From Clostridiales bacterium (GTDB taxonomy: Bacteria > Bacillota > Dehalobacteriia > UBA4068), in contig WRDJ01000067.1 in assembly GCA_009783495.1 (NCBI GenBank), positions 1 to 5,590 of the forward strand: a DNA stretch of 5,590 nucleotides, written 5' to 3'. Each line of letters starts with the position of its first letter. Positions within the stretch are counted from its first letter, which is position 1. The position numbers and the translations under genes are program-made. Under the pieces are notes generated by a model. The model had not been told where the DNA came from. It worked only from the letters and a program-made list of their open reading frames with translations, and did not search any database. This document shows positions 5,265 through 5,590 of the stretch, piece after piece.

Positions 5265-5304
5265 TTTGACTACAGAAAAAAACAGGAATGTGAATTTTGT
5301 TATT

Positions 5305-5590
5305 ATGGATGCGATAAAAGAGGTTTTCGGCCTGCTCTTCGGGTCTGATAATGAGCTGAGGGCCATCATCTGGCTGACTTTGAAGATGTCGTTTTTATCC
5401 ACCACGCTGGCTGCCGCTCTCGGCATCCCTCTGGGCGTGATTTTGGGCTGCGTAAAATTCCGCGGGCGCGGCCTCATCATGCGCGTGACCACCACCTTGA
5501 TGGGCCTGCCGCCGGTGGTGGCGGGCCTCTTCGTCTATCTGCTTTTGAGCAGGAGCGGTCCTCTCGGCTCGATGCGCCTGCTCTATACCC
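5305..5590 (+). CDS. tupB: TupB tungstate ABC permease, N-terminal part
   Basis: About 95 codons are visible before the right edge. The family forms the membrane channel of the tungstate importer, driven by the TupC ATPase. An amphipathic start (MDAIKEVFGLLFGSDNEL) is followed by a likely transmembrane helix at about 28-50, with the TLAAALGIPLGVILG pattern usual in TupB, a basic turn (KFRGRG, 51-56) and a second helix at about 62-82 (MGLPPVVAGLFVYLLLS), then SGPLG. This matches the start of TupB/ModB-type permeases. The start is uncertain. The ATG at 5305 has its nearest AGGA (5284-5287) 17 bases away. An in-frame GTG at 5290 would give MNFVIMDAIKEVF, which looks family-like, but that AGGA is then only 2 bases away. 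Neither spacing is good, so initiation may depend on tupA translation or on folding of the hairpin upstream. Confidence 0.88.
   Translation, partial: MDAIKEVFGLLFGSDNELRAIIWLTLKMSFLSTTLAAALGIPLGVILGCVKFRGRGLIMRVTTTLMGLPPVVAGLFVYLLLSRSGPLGSMRLLYT

Noticed and set aside
5252..5280. TTGACA at 5252-5257 as a separate tupB promoter
   Set aside because: At 17 bases the next hexamer is GAAAAA, not a -10 box, and the TTGACA is part of the hairpin arm.
1..5590. CRISPR array, tRNA, rRNA or insertion sequence
   Set aside because: No regularly spaced repeat set, no tRNA-like cloverleaf and no transposase motif was seen; the repeats present are small and lie within genes or spacers.

Overview
The window looks like a chromosomal piece of an anaerobic member of the Bacillota. 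The evidence is strong purine-rich Shine-Dalgarno sequences (AAAGGAGG, GGGAGG), sigma-A type promoters, several Sec/lipobox lipoproteins, a YlbF-type protein and a tungstate uptake operon. Base composition is moderate in genes, with short AT-rich gaps. The genus cannot be told from the sequence.

Left part, minus strand. A lipoprotein with a duplicated cysteine-rich motif runs off the left edge (1-301). To its right, and transcribed towards it, is a probable three-gene operon: a small lipoprotein with an Asp/Pro tail (1674-2033), a YlbF/YmcA-type cytoplasmic protein (1169-1594) and a membrane-anchored TPR protein (458-1105). It has a good promoter at 2066-2094 and ends at a strong hairpin (379-403). 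Their joint function is unknown. Next come a PHP-type histidinol-phosphatase (2153-2914) and a lipoate-protein ligase (3195-4202). These two are separated by a 280-base gap holding a perfect 9-bp inverted repeat and a doubtful 19-codon ORF.

Right part, plus strand. Diverging from the lipoate ligase is a tungstate ABC importer operon: tupA (binding lipoprotein, 4388-5212) and the start of tupB (permease, from about 5305, cut by the window edge). The ATPase gene would be expected just beyond. A sigma-A promoter (4228-4257) starts a leader of about 120 nt. This leader is highly structured and resembles the molybdenum/tungsten cofactor (Moco/Tuco) riboswitch family. That would form a feedback loop in which the finished cofactor controls uptake of its metal. 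A hairpin in the tupA-tupB gap could set the ratio of binding protein to permease.

The most interesting items are the cofactor-riboswitch-like leader in front of tupA, the unassigned lipoprotein/YlbF/TPR operon, and the duplicated CxxC/CxC lipoprotein. Only the metabolic and transport genes can be given functions with confidence.
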